Assembly: GCF_000445105.1 (NCBI RefSeq)
Contig: NZ_ATDP01000107.1
Span: 62,001 to 126,000, forward strand
DNA length: 64,000 nt
Source of the DNA: Sphingobium lactosutens DS20
GTDB lineage: Bacteria > Pseudomonadota > Alphaproteobacteria > Sphingomonadales > Sphingomonadaceae
Reading direction: 5' to 3'
In this document: piece after piece, positions 17,589-25,890 of the stretch
How the letters are laid out: every line of letters starts with the position of its first letter
Position numbering within the stretch: position 1 is the first letter of the stretch
Notes under the pieces: generated by a model
Told to the model about the DNA's origin: nothing
The model's input: the letters and a program-made list of their open reading frames with translations, nothing else
Database searches by the model: none
Program-made: the position numbers and the translations under genes

Positions 17589-18329
17589 ATGAATGCGATG
17601 CGGGGATTATTGCAGGATCATGGCGACATTGCCGCCCAGGCCTATCTGACCTGGTGGCAATCGGCCGGCGTGGACAGCGCCGTAGCGGAAGAGCCGGTTA
17701 ATTGGCTGCGTCCCGCGATTGCGCCGGTTTCCGAGCATGGGACACCAGCTTCAGCGTCCATCGTTACGAGCAAAAAGCCCGAAGACCTGGAATCGTTCCA
17801 CCACTGGCTCCAGGCCGAATCGGCGCATCCCGAACAGCGTTGGCCGGGCCGCGTGATTTCCCCGGCCGGCCAGATCGACGCGCCGCTAATGATTGTCACC
17901 GATATGCCCGATCCTGCCGATCTGGAGGCCGGTACTCTGCTGGCCGATCGCGCCGGGACATTATGCGACGCGATGTTGCGCGCCATCGGGCTGGATCGAA
18001 GCCAGATCTATGTCGCGTCGCTCTTCTTCCGTCGTCCGCCCGGCGGCATAGTGGAGGCGTCCGACCTCGCAGCCGCAGCCAATCGCATGCGCACCCATGT
18101 CCATCTCGCCAGGCCCCGCCGCTTGCTGCTGCTTGGCGATCGGACGGTCCGTGCGCTGATGCCGGCCAGCGGTGAGGCTGGGCCGGATAGTTTACGCAAC
18201 TTTAATCATGATGGCGGCATCGTGCCCGCCGTCGCCACATTCCACCCGCGCCTGCTGCTGAGCCAGCCTGCGGCCAAGGCGGAATGTTGGCGCGCCCTGC
18301 AAAGCCTGATCGAGGAAAATCGCCCGTGA
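17589..18329 (+). CDS. Uracil-DNA glycosylase superfamily-like protein
   Basis: This 246-residue protein resembles the uracil-DNA glycosylase superfamily: a first motif region LMIVTDMPDPAD, the middle YVASLFFRRPPG and a C-terminal ATFHPRLLLSQPAAKAECWRAL. The usual GEAPG-type catalytic motif is replaced by TDMPDP, and the N-terminal cysteines of family 4 enzymes are absent. Activity is therefore uncertain. Its TGA overlaps the GTG start of the lytic transglycosylase, giving a coupled pair. Confidence 0.7.
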   Translation: MNAMRGLLQDHGDIAAQAYLTWWQSAGVDSAVAEEPVNWLRPAIAPVSEHGTPASASIVTSKKPEDLESFHHWLQAESAHPEQRWPGRVISPAGQIDAPLMIVTDMPDPADLEAGTLLADRAGTLCDAMLRAIGLDRSQIYVASLFFRRPPGGIVEASDLAAAANRMRTHVHLARPRRLLLLGDRTVRALMPASGEAGPDSLRNFNHDGGIVPAVATFHPRLLLSQPAAKAECWRALQSLIEENRP

Positions 18330-20113
18330 TTCGAGCCGCGACCCGCCTGTCCTGCCTTGCCATGCTTGCCGCTGCGGGGATCATGTCCGCGCCTGCGCGC
18401 GCCGAAACGGCGGAGGTACTGCCGGACATGCGGGCCATTGGCGCGACGGCGTCGCCCTTAGACCTGCGCGATGGCGACAAGGCTCGCTACAGCGCGATCT
18501 TCAATGCGCTGCACGCCGAACGCTGGGCCGAAGCGAAAGCGATGATCCTCGCGCTTGATCCGCAGGACGCTGTTCGCCCGGTCGCCTTGTCCGAACTCTA
18601 TCTGGCCCGCAATTCCCCGCGCGTCGAACTGTTCGACCTGCTGGACCTCATCAACAAGGCGGCTTGGCTGCCCAAGGCCGATCAACTGTCTCGGCTGGCG
18701 CAAAAGCGGGGCGCGACCATCCTGCCTGCGCTCCCCCAGATTCAGAAGATGGTCTGGCTCGGCTCTGCCCCCCGCCGCCAATATGTTGCGGCGGTCAAGA
18801 CCGACATGCTGGCGCAGGCGCTGACCGGCAAAATTCAGGGTTTCATCAACGCCGACGATCCGATTGGCGCCGAAGGCCTGCTGGCGACCGGCGAGGCGGG
18901 CCTATCCCCGGAGGGTCTGACCGAAGTGCGGCAGCGCGTCGCCTGGGCCTATTATATCGAAAATGACGACAGCAACGCCCGCCGCATGGCGGCCCGCGCG
19001 CTCGAAACGCGGACCGGCGGCGACTGGACGGTGCAGGCACACTGGACGACCGGCCTTGCCGCCTGGCGTCAGAATGACTGCCGCGCCGCGGCCCCCGCCT
19101 TCGCCAATGTCGCCGCGCTGGCCGGCAATAGCGACATGCGCGCCGCCGGCGCCTATTGGGCGTCGCGCGCCTACATGGTCTGCGGCGAAGCGGACAAGGT
19201 CGAAAATTACCTGAAACTCGCCGCGCGCTCCGATGAAACCTTTTACGGCCTTCTTGCGCGCGAATCGCTCGGCATGCCACTGGGTGGCGCGCCGCTTGCC
19301 GCGCGTTTCGGCAGCAACGAATGGCAGAAGCTGAAAGACAGCCCCAACGCCCGCGCCGCTATCGCCCTCGCGGCGATCGGTCAGCAGGATGAAGCTGACG
19401 AATTGCTGCGCTATCAGGCGAAGCTGGGCGGCGCGGCGCAATATGACGCCTTGCTGCGCCTCGCCAGCGCGCTCAACCTGCCCGCGACGCAGCTATGGCT
19501 GGCACATAACGGCCCGGCCGGCACGCAGCCCGACAGCTTTGCCCGCTTCCCCGCACCCGACTGGCGGCCCGATGGTGGCTGGCGTGTCGACCCCTCGCTC
19601 ATCTACGCGCATACGCTCCAGGAATCGGGTTTCCGCACCAATGTCGTCAGCAGCGCCGGGGCGCGCGGCCTGATGCAGGTTCGTCCCGGCACCGGCAGCG
19701 ACATGGGGCTGGCGTCGGCCGATCAACTGTTCATCCCGTCCACCAACATGGAATTTGGCCAGCGCTATCTGGAAAGCCTGCGCGACATGAGCGCGACCGG
19801 CGGGCTGCTGCCTAAGGTGATGGCGGCCTATAATGCGGGACCCCAGCCGGTCGAGCGCTGGAACAGCCAGGTCCATGACAAGGGCGATCCGCTGCTGTTC
19901 ATGGAATCGCTCCCCTATTATGAAACCCGCGCTTATGTGAACATCGTGATGCGCAATTACTGGATGTACCAGATCCAGGCCAAGGGCGCGGCCGAATGCC
20001 TGACCGGCATGGCGCAAGGTCTGTGGCCCACCTTCCCCACCGCCAAGGGCATGAAGCTTGTGCGTCTCAGCAAGGCCGACGGACAGGGCAGCATCGGCGG
20101 CGGCGCGGACTGA
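18326..20113 (+). CDS. Soluble lytic murein transglycosylase (SLT domain)
   Basis: This 595-residue exported enzyme starts with a signal peptide (cleavage after SAPARA). A long alpha-helical superhelix follows, and a C-terminal SLT domain with the catalytic glutamate in HTLQESGFRTN, then the GARGLMQVRPGT and MAAYNAGPQPVERW motifs. It cleaves the glycan strands of peptidoglycan in the periplasm. The GTG at 18326 overlaps the UDG-like stop (GTGA), which decides the start over an ATG at 18284. Its stop overlaps the moaB start (TGATG). Confidence 0.9.
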   Translation: MIRAATRLSCLAMLAAAGIMSAPARAETAEVLPDMRAIGATASPLDLRDGDKARYSAIFNALHAERWAEAKAMILALDPQDAVRPVALSELYLARNSPRVELFDLLDLINKAAWLPKADQLSRLAQKRGATILPALPQIQKMVWLGSAPRRQYVAAVKTDMLAQALTGKIQGFINADDPIGAEGLLATGEAGLSPEGLTEVRQRVAWAYYIENDDSNARRMAARALETRTGGDWTVQAHWTTGLAAWRQNDCRAAAPAFANVAALAGNSDMRAAGAYWASRAYMVCGEADKVENYLKLAARSDETFYGLLARESLGMPLGGAPLAARFGSNEWQKLKDSPNARAAIALAAIGQQDEADELLRYQAKLGGAAQYDALLRLASALNLPATQLWLAHNGPAGTQPDSFARFPAPDWRPDGGWRVDPSLIYAHTLQESGFRTNVVSSAGARGLMQVRPGTGSDMGLASADQLFIPSTNMEFGQRYLESLRDMSATGGLLPKVMAAYNAGPQPVERWNSQVHDKGDPLLFMESLPYYETRAYVNIVMRNYWMYQIQAKGAAECLTGMAQGLWPTFPTAKGMKLVRLSKADGQGSIGGGAD

Positions 20114-20640
20114 TGCCGATCGACGAAAGCCGGCCGTTCCTGCCTGTCCGCATCGCCGTCCTGACCGTCTCCGACACGCGCGGGCTGGCGGAGGATCGAT
20201 CGGGCAATACGCTGGTGGAGCGACTGGAAAAGGCGGGACATATCCTCGCCGCCCGTCACATCGAACGCGATGACAAGGCCGCCATCGTCGCCCGGCTGCA
20301 CGCCTGGATCGACGACCCTCAGGTCGACGTGATCCTCACTACCGGCGGCACCGGCGTGACCGGCCGCGACGTGACGCCCGAGGCCGTGCAGCAGGTGCAG
20401 GACAAGGAAATACCCGGTTTTGGCGAACTGTTTCGCTGGCTGAGCTTCCAGACAATCGGCACCTCCACCATCCAGTCGCGCGCCACCGCCTGCGTTGCGC
20501 GCGGCACCTATATCTTCGCCCTGCCCGGCTCGACCGGAGCGGTGAAGGACGCTTGGGACGGCATCCTCGCCAGCCAGCTCGATAGCCGTTTTCGCCCCTG
20601 CAACTTCGTCGAACTGATGCCGCGACTGAACGAGCGATGA
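20113..20640 (+). CDS. moaB: Molybdopterin adenylyltransferase-like protein MoaB
   Basis: This 175-residue MoaB/Mog-family protein has the motifs RIAVLTVSDTR, DVILTTGGTGVTGRDVTPEA and FALPGSTGAVKDAW. It would adenylylate molybdopterin ahead of molybdenum insertion. The ATG at 20113 shares its first base with the TGA of the transglycosylase gene. No other molybdenum cofactor genes are in view. Confidence 0.92.
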   Translation: MPIDESRPFLPVRIAVLTVSDTRGLAEDRSGNTLVERLEKAGHILAARHIERDDKAAIVARLHAWIDDPQVDVILTTGGTGVTGRDVTPEAVQQVQDKEIPGFGELFRWLSFQTIGTSTIQSRATACVARGTYIFALPGSTGAVKDAWDGILASQLDSRFRPCNFVELMPRLNER

Positions 20641-20715
20641 GGGCGCATCATCTTCCGGCCTGATGCTCAACCATCCTCTCGACTCCACGCCGCTTCGCCG
20701 ACTAAGGCAAGCGGC

Positions 20716-21480
20716 ATGACAAGCATCGGAATTTTCGGAGCAGGCGGCCGGATGGGTCGCGCGATCGCCGCCGCCGCCATGGACGCAGGGCTATTTCTGG
20801 CCGGGGGAACAGACCGGGTGGCGGAGGGCGATATCGCGCCGGGCATCGCCATGACGGATGATCCGCTCGCCTTGGCCGAACGATCAGACATTCTCATCGA
20901 CTTTTCAGCGCCCGGCGCCCTCTCCGCCCATCTCGACGCCTGCATCGCGGCGCGCAAGCCCATTCTAATCGGCACGACCGGGCTGGAGGCGGTCCACCAC
21001 GCCCTGATCGACGAGGCAGCGGCGATTATCCCCGTGCTCCAGACCGGCAATACATCGCTTGGCGTCAACCTGCTTGCAGCGTTGGTGGAACAGGCGGCGG
21101 CGGGCCTGGGTGACGACTGGGACATTGAAATTGTCGAGATGCACCATCGCCACAAGGTCGATGCCCCGTCGGGCACCGCGCTGCTTCTGGGCGAAGCCGC
21201 CGCGCGCGGTCGCGGCATTGACCTGGCGGATCATAGCGAACGCGGACGCGACGGGATCACGGGCGCGCGCCAAGCGGGGGCTATCGGCTTTGCCGCGCTG
21301 CGTGGCGGGTCGGTGGCCGGCGACCATCAGGTCATCTTCGCAACCGAAGGGGAGCGGATCGAAATTGGCCATCGTGCGGAAAATCGCGCCATCTTCGCGC
21401 GTGGGGCGGTGAAGGGCGCGCTCTGGCTCGCCGGCCAGCCTGCCGGACGCTACGACATGAAGGCCGTGCTGGGCCTCTGA
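20716..21480 (+). CDS. dapB: 4-hydroxy-tetrahydrodipicolinate reductase
   Basis: This 254-residue enzyme has the N-terminal dinucleotide motif IGIFGAGGRMGRAIA, the IGTTG loop, and the substrate motif EMHHRHKVDAPSGTAL with the catalytic histidine and lysine. It makes tetrahydrodipicolinate for lysine and peptidoglycan synthesis. The nth gene starts on the very next base after its stop, so the two are likely cotranscribed. Confidence 0.96.
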   Translation: MTSIGIFGAGGRMGRAIAAAAMDAGLFLAGGTDRVAEGDIAPGIAMTDDPLALAERSDILIDFSAPGALSAHLDACIAARKPILIGTTGLEAVHHALIDEAAAIIPVLQTGNTSLGVNLLAALVEQAAAGLGDDWDIEIVEMHHRHKVDAPSGTALLLGEAAARGRGIDLADHSERGRDGITGARQAGAIGFAALRGGSVAGDHQVIFATEGERIEIGHRAENRAIFARGAVKGALWLAGQPAGRYDMKAVLGL

Positions 21481-22188
21481 ATGAACAAGGCGCAGATCTT
21501 CGACTTTTTCAGCCGCCTTGCCGAAGCCAATCCCGCGCCGCAGACCGAGCTGGAATATGGCAATGATTTCCAGCTGCTGGTCGCGGTGGTGCTGTCCGCG
21601 CAGGCCACGGACGTTGGCGTCAACAAGGCGACCCGCGCGCTATTCCGGGATGTCCATACGCCCCAGCAAATGCTCGACCTCGGCGAAGACGGCCTTAAGC
21701 AGCATATCAAGACGATCGGTCTGTTCAACGCGAAGGCAAAGAACGTCATCGCACTGTCGGAGATATTGGTCCGCGATTTCGACGGCCAGGTGCCGCAGGA
21801 TCGCGATACGCTGACGACCCTGCCCGGTGTCGGGCGGAAAACCGCCAATGTCGTCGTGAACACGGCCTTTGGCCAGGAAGCCTTTGCCGTCGACACGCAT
21901 ATTTTCCGCGTCGGTAACCGCACCGGCCTTGCTCCGGGGAAAACTGTGCTGGCCGTCGAGCAGAAGCTCGACAAGCGCGTTCCCGCCCCCTTCCGCCGCG
22001 ACGCGCATCACTGGCTGATCCTGCATGGTCGCTATGTGTGCAAGGCGCGGCGGCCGGAATGCTGGCGCTGTATCGTGTCGGACCTGTGCCGGTACAAGCC
22101 CAAGACGCCGCCGCCTGGCACCCCCACGGGAACCGGCAGCAAGCCCGCCCGTTCTCGTGCCGTTCAGGAGTCTCCTGCCAAGACATGA
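21481..22188 (+). CDS. nth: Endonuclease III
   Basis: This 235-residue DNA glycosylase/AP lyase has the helix-hairpin-helix LPGVGRKTANVV with the catalytic lysine, the catalytic aspartate in AVDTHIFRV, and the [4Fe-4S] spacing C-x6-C-x2-C-x5-C in CKARRPECWRCIVSDLC. It removes oxidised pyrimidines. A basic, proline-rich tail of about 30 residues follows the cluster. It abuts dapB with no gap. Confidence 0.96.
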   Translation: MNKAQIFDFFSRLAEANPAPQTELEYGNDFQLLVAVVLSAQATDVGVNKATRALFRDVHTPQQMLDLGEDGLKQHIKTIGLFNAKAKNVIALSEILVRDFDGQVPQDRDTLTTLPGVGRKTANVVVNTAFGQEAFAVDTHIFRVGNRTGLAPGKTVLAVEQKLDKRVPAPFRRDAHHWLILHGRYVCKARRPECWRCIVSDLCRYKPKTPPPGTPTGTGSKPARSRAVQESPAKT

Positions 22189-22240
22189 CGGAAGCCCCTG
22201 CTCCACGCAGTTGATTCGGTGTGAGATGAGGAGAGAGAGA

Positions 22241-22627
22241 ATGGCCGTCCCCACCCCGATCCACCTGTTATCGGCTTTTGCCATTGTCGCCCTCGCCCAA
22301 CCGGCGATCGCTAAGGATAATCCGGACCCCTATGTCGCCAAGGGCGAGCCGGTCGACTGCATCAATATCCGGTCGATCCGCTCATCAACGGTGCGCGACG
22401 ACCACACGATCGACTTTCAGGTGAACAACCGCAAAATCTACCGCAACACGCTACCCAACAGCTGCCCCAGCCTTGGCTTCGAAAAACGCTTTTCCTACAG
22501 CACCAGCATATCGCAGCTCTGCTCGGTCGATATCATCACCGTGCTCTGGAATGTCGGCCCTGGCCTGCAACCGGGGCCAAGTTGCGGGCTGGGGAAGTTT
22601 CAGCCGATGGAAAAGCCTGCAAAATAA
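22241..22627 (+). CDS. Small exported protein (DUF6491-like)
   Basis: This 128-residue protein has a signal peptide (MAVPTPIHLLSAFAIVALAQPAIA) and a compact domain with four cysteines (VDCINI, NSCPSLGF, QLCSVD and PSCGLG) that could form two disulfides in the periplasm. It resembles the small exported DUF6491 proteins of sphingomonads, but that is recognition by eye. The ATG at 22241 follows GAGGAGAGAGAG. Confidence 0.7.
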   Translation: MAVPTPIHLLSAFAIVALAQPAIAKDNPDPYVAKGEPVDCINIRSIRSSTVRDDHTIDFQVNNRKIYRNTLPNSCPSLGFEKRFSYSTSISQLCSVDIITVLWNVGPGLQPGPSCGLGKFQPMEKPAK

Positions 22628-22700
22628 GCTGACGGCACGGTGATTTGACACTGGCACAGCGCGCCAGCCTTTGCTAAGCGCCCCTCCTGACCTGCGTCGC

Positions 22701-22742
22701 GCACCCATAGCTCAGCTGGATAGAGCGTTGCCCTCCGAAGGC
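22701..22742 (+). tRNA. tRNA-Arg 5'-half fragment (pseudo-tRNA)
   Basis: These 42 bases match the first 42 of the intact tRNA-Arg at 22910 with one mismatch (T for C at 22728). They cover the acceptor 5' strand, D arm and anticodon loop. The remaining half is absent and unrelated sequence follows, so it cannot fold into a tRNA. It is most easily read as a scar of past integration or excision at this tRNA. Confidence 0.85.
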
Positions 22743-22909
22743 TCACGTCCGACGCGAGAGCAGTGATTTTATACAGGATTTCCGGGGGTTTAGGAAGGCA
22801 TAAGAAAGGACGGATAAAAAAACTCACCAGAAACTCACCGCGCGCGGACTGCCGATTCTGATCGCGGATTGACCTTTTTCGGCGCAAATCCTACGGCTCT
22901 AAGCCCTAC

Positions 22910-22986
22910 GCACCCATAGCTCAGCTGGATAGAGCGCTGCCCTCCGAAGGCAGAGGCCAGAGGTTCGAATCCTCTTGGGTGCGCCA
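22910..22986 (+). tRNA. tRNA-Arg(CCG)
   Basis: A complete 77-nt tRNA with matching acceptor arms (GCACCCA and TGGGTGC), encoded CCA, a D arm with the GCTCAGCTGGAT pattern, a T arm containing GGTTCGAATCC, and the anticodon loop CTCCGAA with anticodon CCG at 22944-22946. Mobile-element sequence begins right after its 3' end, so it is the likely attachment site. Confidence 0.96.
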
Positions 22987-23440
22987 AAAATCTCCAAGAA
23001 AATCAAGCGGTTGAGAGGATAAAGCCTTTCCATTCTACCGCGTCGCCGATCACAAAAACTCACCACCTTTGAGTGCGATGACGGCAGAAGCCATTGATTT
23101 CCTTTAAAAATCTTGGGTTCAAAACTCACCAAGGATTGATAGAGACCAGATCAAGGCCGGGCCACAAGCCGCGGTCCGCTGTCCTCGCTGTCGAGTGTGC
23201 GCATTCCGCAGCCTCGGCCACGATAGTTCATCTGGGTTTCAGTATGCGGGCACCCCCTACCAAATGGGAAGGCTTCCCCTCACGGCCTCGCAGATCGTGG
23301 ACACATAATTCCAATTAGCGGGCCATTGATTCGGTCGTGTCCCAGACCGCAGGCATTCGCTGGCGGCCAGCTCGGCGGCGCAGCTTTTTGAGGCCTTTCC
23401 CCCGCTGGGGCGCCCCGGTCCAGACCCTGTCGTAGTCAGG
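22987..23440. other. Non-coding tRNA-proximal end of the mobile element
   Basis: About 450 bp without a convincing gene. The short motif ACTCACC occurs here at 23058 and 23124, and twice more between the two tRNA copies at 22822 and 22833. Such repeats next to a tRNA attachment site suggest integrase arm-type binding sites, but no integrase gene is present. The stretch also holds the left copy of a 49-bp direct repeat. Confidence 0.5.
23217..23265 (+). repeat. Left 49-bp direct repeat bounding the defence cargo
   Basis: This 49-bp sequence recurs in the same orientation at 31452-31500 with 47 of 49 bases identical. The two copies enclose the toxin-antitoxin, Hachiman, CoiA-like and DUF3800 genes. 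Confidence 0.9.
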
Positions 23441-23475
23441 TTGAAAATTGTCAGAAAACCGCGTATATTTCTGAC
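23441..23475 (+). promoter_or_regulatory. Promoter and operator of the AbiE pair
   Basis: A -35 box TTGAAA (23441-23446) and a -10 box TATATT (23464-23469) are 17 bp apart. The inverted repeat GTCAGAAA (23450-23457) and TTTCTGAC (23468-23475) overlaps the -10 box. AbiEi antitoxins are known to repress their own promoter through inverted repeats, so this is the expected operator. Confidence 0.75.
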
Positions 23476-23487
23476 AGGAGAATTATC

Positions 23488-24081
23488 GTGCAGCGACTGA
23501 CCGAACAGATTCTGGCGCATGCCGAGGGCTTGCCCGAGGGCGCTCCGATCGCGGCGAAGAGCCTGCTCCATCTCGGCAATCGCGCCGCAGTGGACCAGGC
23601 ATTGTCGCGACTGGTTGAACGCGGCCGGCTGATGCGCGCCGGGCGCGGCGTCTATCTGCGCCCGGTTTCAAGCCGGTTCGGCGTTCGGGCGCCCTCCGTC
23701 GAGAAGGCCGTCGAAGCCCTCGCGGTTCAGCGCGGCGAAGTCATCGTGTCGAACGGCGCTGCCGCCGCCAATGCGCTCGGGCTCACAACCCAGGTGCCGG
23801 TCCGGTCGGTCTATCTGACATCCGGCCGTAGCCGGACGATGAATCTCGGCCAGCAGGTCGTCGAGCTGCGGCACGCTCCGCGCTGGCAGTTGGCGCTGGC
23901 GGATCGGCCCGCCGGACAGGCCGTGCGCGCGCTTGCCTGGCTGGGACCGGAGAAGGCGGAAGCGGCCTTGGAGACATTGAAACGCAAGCTGCCGTCTTCG
24001 ACATTCGGCGAACTTGTCGCGGCAGCACCCCAGCTCCCGAGCTGGCTCGCCAGATCGGTCGGCAAGGTCGCGCATGGCTGA
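23488..24081 (+). CDS. AbiEi-family antitoxin (DUF6088)
   Basis: A 197-residue protein with an N-terminal winged-helix domain (QALSRLVERGRLMRAGRGVYLRP) and a C-terminal antitoxin domain, the layout of AbiEi/DUF6088 antitoxins of type IV toxin-antitoxin systems. It would repress the operon and counter the nucleotidyltransferase toxin encoded downstream, whose ATG overlaps its 3' end by 8 bp. The GTG at 23488 follows AGGAG and lies just after the promoter and inverted repeat. Confidence 0.85.
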   Translation: MQRLTEQILAHAEGLPEGAPIAAKSLLHLGNRAAVDQALSRLVERGRLMRAGRGVYLRPVSSRFGVRAPSVEKAVEALAVQRGEVIVSNGAAAANALGLTTQVPVRSVYLTSGRSRTMNLGQQVVELRHAPRWQLALADRPAGQAVRALAWLGPEKAEAALETLKRKLPSSTFGELVAAAPQLPSWLARSVGKVAHG

Positions 24082-25090
24082 GGCGTTCCTCACATTGTCG
24101 GCGGACGATCGGCGCGAGGCCCTGGCCGTCGCCGCCGATCGATCCGGGCGCCCGCTCCATCTGCTGGAAAAGGATGTGTGGGTCGTCTGGACCCTCGCAA
24201 CGCTGTTCGGGTCCGATCTTGGCGAGCACCTCGTGTTCAAGGGCGGCACGTCGCTGTCGAAGGCGTATCACGTCATCCGGCGCTTTTCCGAGGATGTGGA
24301 TCTCACCTACGACATTCGCGCCATCGCTCCCGATCTGGTGGGCGAGAACGGCGAGGCCCTGCCGAAAAACCGCAGCGAGGAGAAGCGGTGGTCGAAGGCC
24401 GTCCGGCACCGCCTGCCCGAGTGGGTCGACGGAACGGTCCGACCTCTCCTTGCCGGCGCGATCGAGGCGCAATCGCTGCCAGCGACGCTCAGGGTCGAGG
24501 GCGACAAATTGTTCGTTGACTACGAAGCGACGTCGTCGGGGTCGGGCTATGTGGCTCCAAGCGTGATGCTGGAGTTCGGCGCCCGCTCGACGGGAGAGCC
24601 GGCCAGCCCGCGCGATGTCGTGTGCGACGCGGCCGGGCTGATCGAAGGCGTCGAATTTCCAATGGCGCGGCCGCGGGTGATGCGTGCTGAGCGGACCTTC
24701 TGGGAGAAGGCGACGGCGATGCACGTCTTCTGCCTGCAGGAACGGCTACGCGGCGAACGCTTCGCCCGCCACTGGCACGATGTCGTTCGGCTTGATGATG
24801 CGGGGATCGCTGTCGCCGCGATGTCCGATCGCGACCTCGCCGGCGCGGTTGCTCGCCACAAGAGCATGTTCTTCGCGGAGAAAGCGGCCGATGGCGAGGC
24901 CATCGACTATGAAGCCGCCGTGGGCGGCAAGCTGCTGCTCGCCCCGAGTGGTGAAGCGCGCGCGGCATTGGCCACAGACTATGCGCGCATGGTCGAAGAC
25001 GGGCTGCTGCTCGAAGATGCCGAGCCGTTTGAGGCGCTGATCGAGCGATGCGCAGACATCGCCGAACGCGCGAACGATGCGGCACGATAG
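24074..25090 (+). CDS. AbiEii/AbiGii-family nucleotidyltransferase toxin
   Basis: This 338-residue protein has the nucleotidyltransferase core HLVFKGGTSLSKAYHVI followed by the paired acidic residues of SEDVDLTYD, as in AbiEii toxins that modify tRNA or other RNA and arrest growth during phage infection. It pairs with the upstream AbiEi gene. The ATG at 24074 (MAEAFLTLS) overlaps that gene by 8 bp. The Hachiman genes start 17 bp downstream, so read-through transcription is likely. Confidence 0.87.
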   Translation: MAEAFLTLSADDRREALAVAADRSGRPLHLLEKDVWVVWTLATLFGSDLGEHLVFKGGTSLSKAYHVIRRFSEDVDLTYDIRAIAPDLVGENGEALPKNRSEEKRWSKAVRHRLPEWVDGTVRPLLAGAIEAQSLPATLRVEGDKLFVDYEATSSGSGYVAPSVMLEFGARSTGEPASPRDVVCDAAGLIEGVEFPMARPRVMRAERTFWEKATAMHVFCLQERLRGERFARHWHDVVRLDDAGIAVAAMSDRDLAGAVARHKSMFFAEKAADGEAIDYEAAVGGKLLLAPSGEARAALATDYARMVEDGLLLEDAEPFEALIERCADIAERANDAAR

Positions 25091-25107
25091 GGGGAGTTGG
25101 GGAAAGC

Positions 25108-25890
25108 GTGGGGCTATACAAAAATTGGTGTGACGCCACCAGGGAGAAGGACAAGCGCAAGCGCTACTGGACCTATGTCGAGAAGGACGGCGGCCGCGAT
25201 GAAATTCGCGATGATCTCGCCGAGACCATCCGCTCACACTACGACCGGCTCCAACGCATCGCCGAGGACGTGGAGCGGCTCGGCTACAACGTCGCCGCCA
25301 AGATTCTCAGCGAGGCGATGCCGCAGACGCCCAAGGGCCGCTCCGGCGATCTCGGTGAAATTCTCGCGACCGAGCTGGTCGAAGAGGAGATCGGCCTGCG
25401 CGTCCCTGTGCGCCGCCTCCGCTACAAGGACGGCCGTAACATGGCCATGCGCGGCGACGACTTCATTGGCGCCGGTTACGATGGGGCCGGCGAGAAGCTC
25501 TGGCTCCTGAAAGGCGAAGCCAAGAGCAACAAGGTGCTCGGCAAGACCACGGTCACGAGCGCCCGCAAGGTGCTCAACCGCGACAACGGCCGCTGCACGC
25601 CCGATTCCCTGCTGTTCGTCGCCAATCGCCTGCTTGAGAGCAACGATCCGGACGACAATGAGCTGGGTCGCAGCCTTCGCGACGAAGTGGGCCTGAAAAC
25701 CCTCCGCGCCGATCGCATCGACCACATGCTCTTCACCGTGTCGGGCAACGGCCCTCACGCTTCGCTGAAGGATGACCTCGACGCCACCGGGACCAACCGG
25801 GACCATTACGTCGTGAACATCCACGTCGAGGACCACCAGGACTTCATCGCAGCCATGTATCAGGAGGCGGAAGACCTTGGAGACGATTGA
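25108..25890 (+). CDS. hamA: HamA, Hachiman antiphage nuclease subunit (DUF1837)
   Basis: This 260-residue DUF1837 protein contains GRSGDLGEILATELVEE and a PD-(D/E)XK-like core: DDFIGAGYD, then LKGEAKSN with E and K near residues 138-140. DUF1837 is HamA, the nuclease that together with the HamB helicase forms the Hachiman defence system. The GTG at 25108 is preceded by GGGGAAAG and follows the toxin stop by 17 bp. A helicase gene overlaps its end by 14 bp, the expected hamAB arrangement. Confidence 0.88.
   Translation: MGLYKNWCDATREKDKRKRYWTYVEKDGGRDEIRDDLAETIRSHYDRLQRIAEDVERLGYNVAAKILSEAMPQTPKGRSGDLGEILATELVEEEIGLRVPVRRLRYKDGRNMAMRGDDFIGAGYDGAGEKLWLLKGEAKSNKVLGKTTVTSARKVLNRDNGRCTPDSLLFVANRLLESNDPDDNELGRSLRDEVGLKTLRADRIDHMLFTVSGNGPHASLKDDLDATGTNRDHYVVNIHVEDHQDFIAAMYQEAEDLGDD

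Noticed and set aside
22822..23130. Four ACTCACC motifs taken as a CRISPR array
   Set aside because: The repeats are only 7 bp and irregularly spaced, with no spacer pattern; integrase-type sites or chance are better readings.
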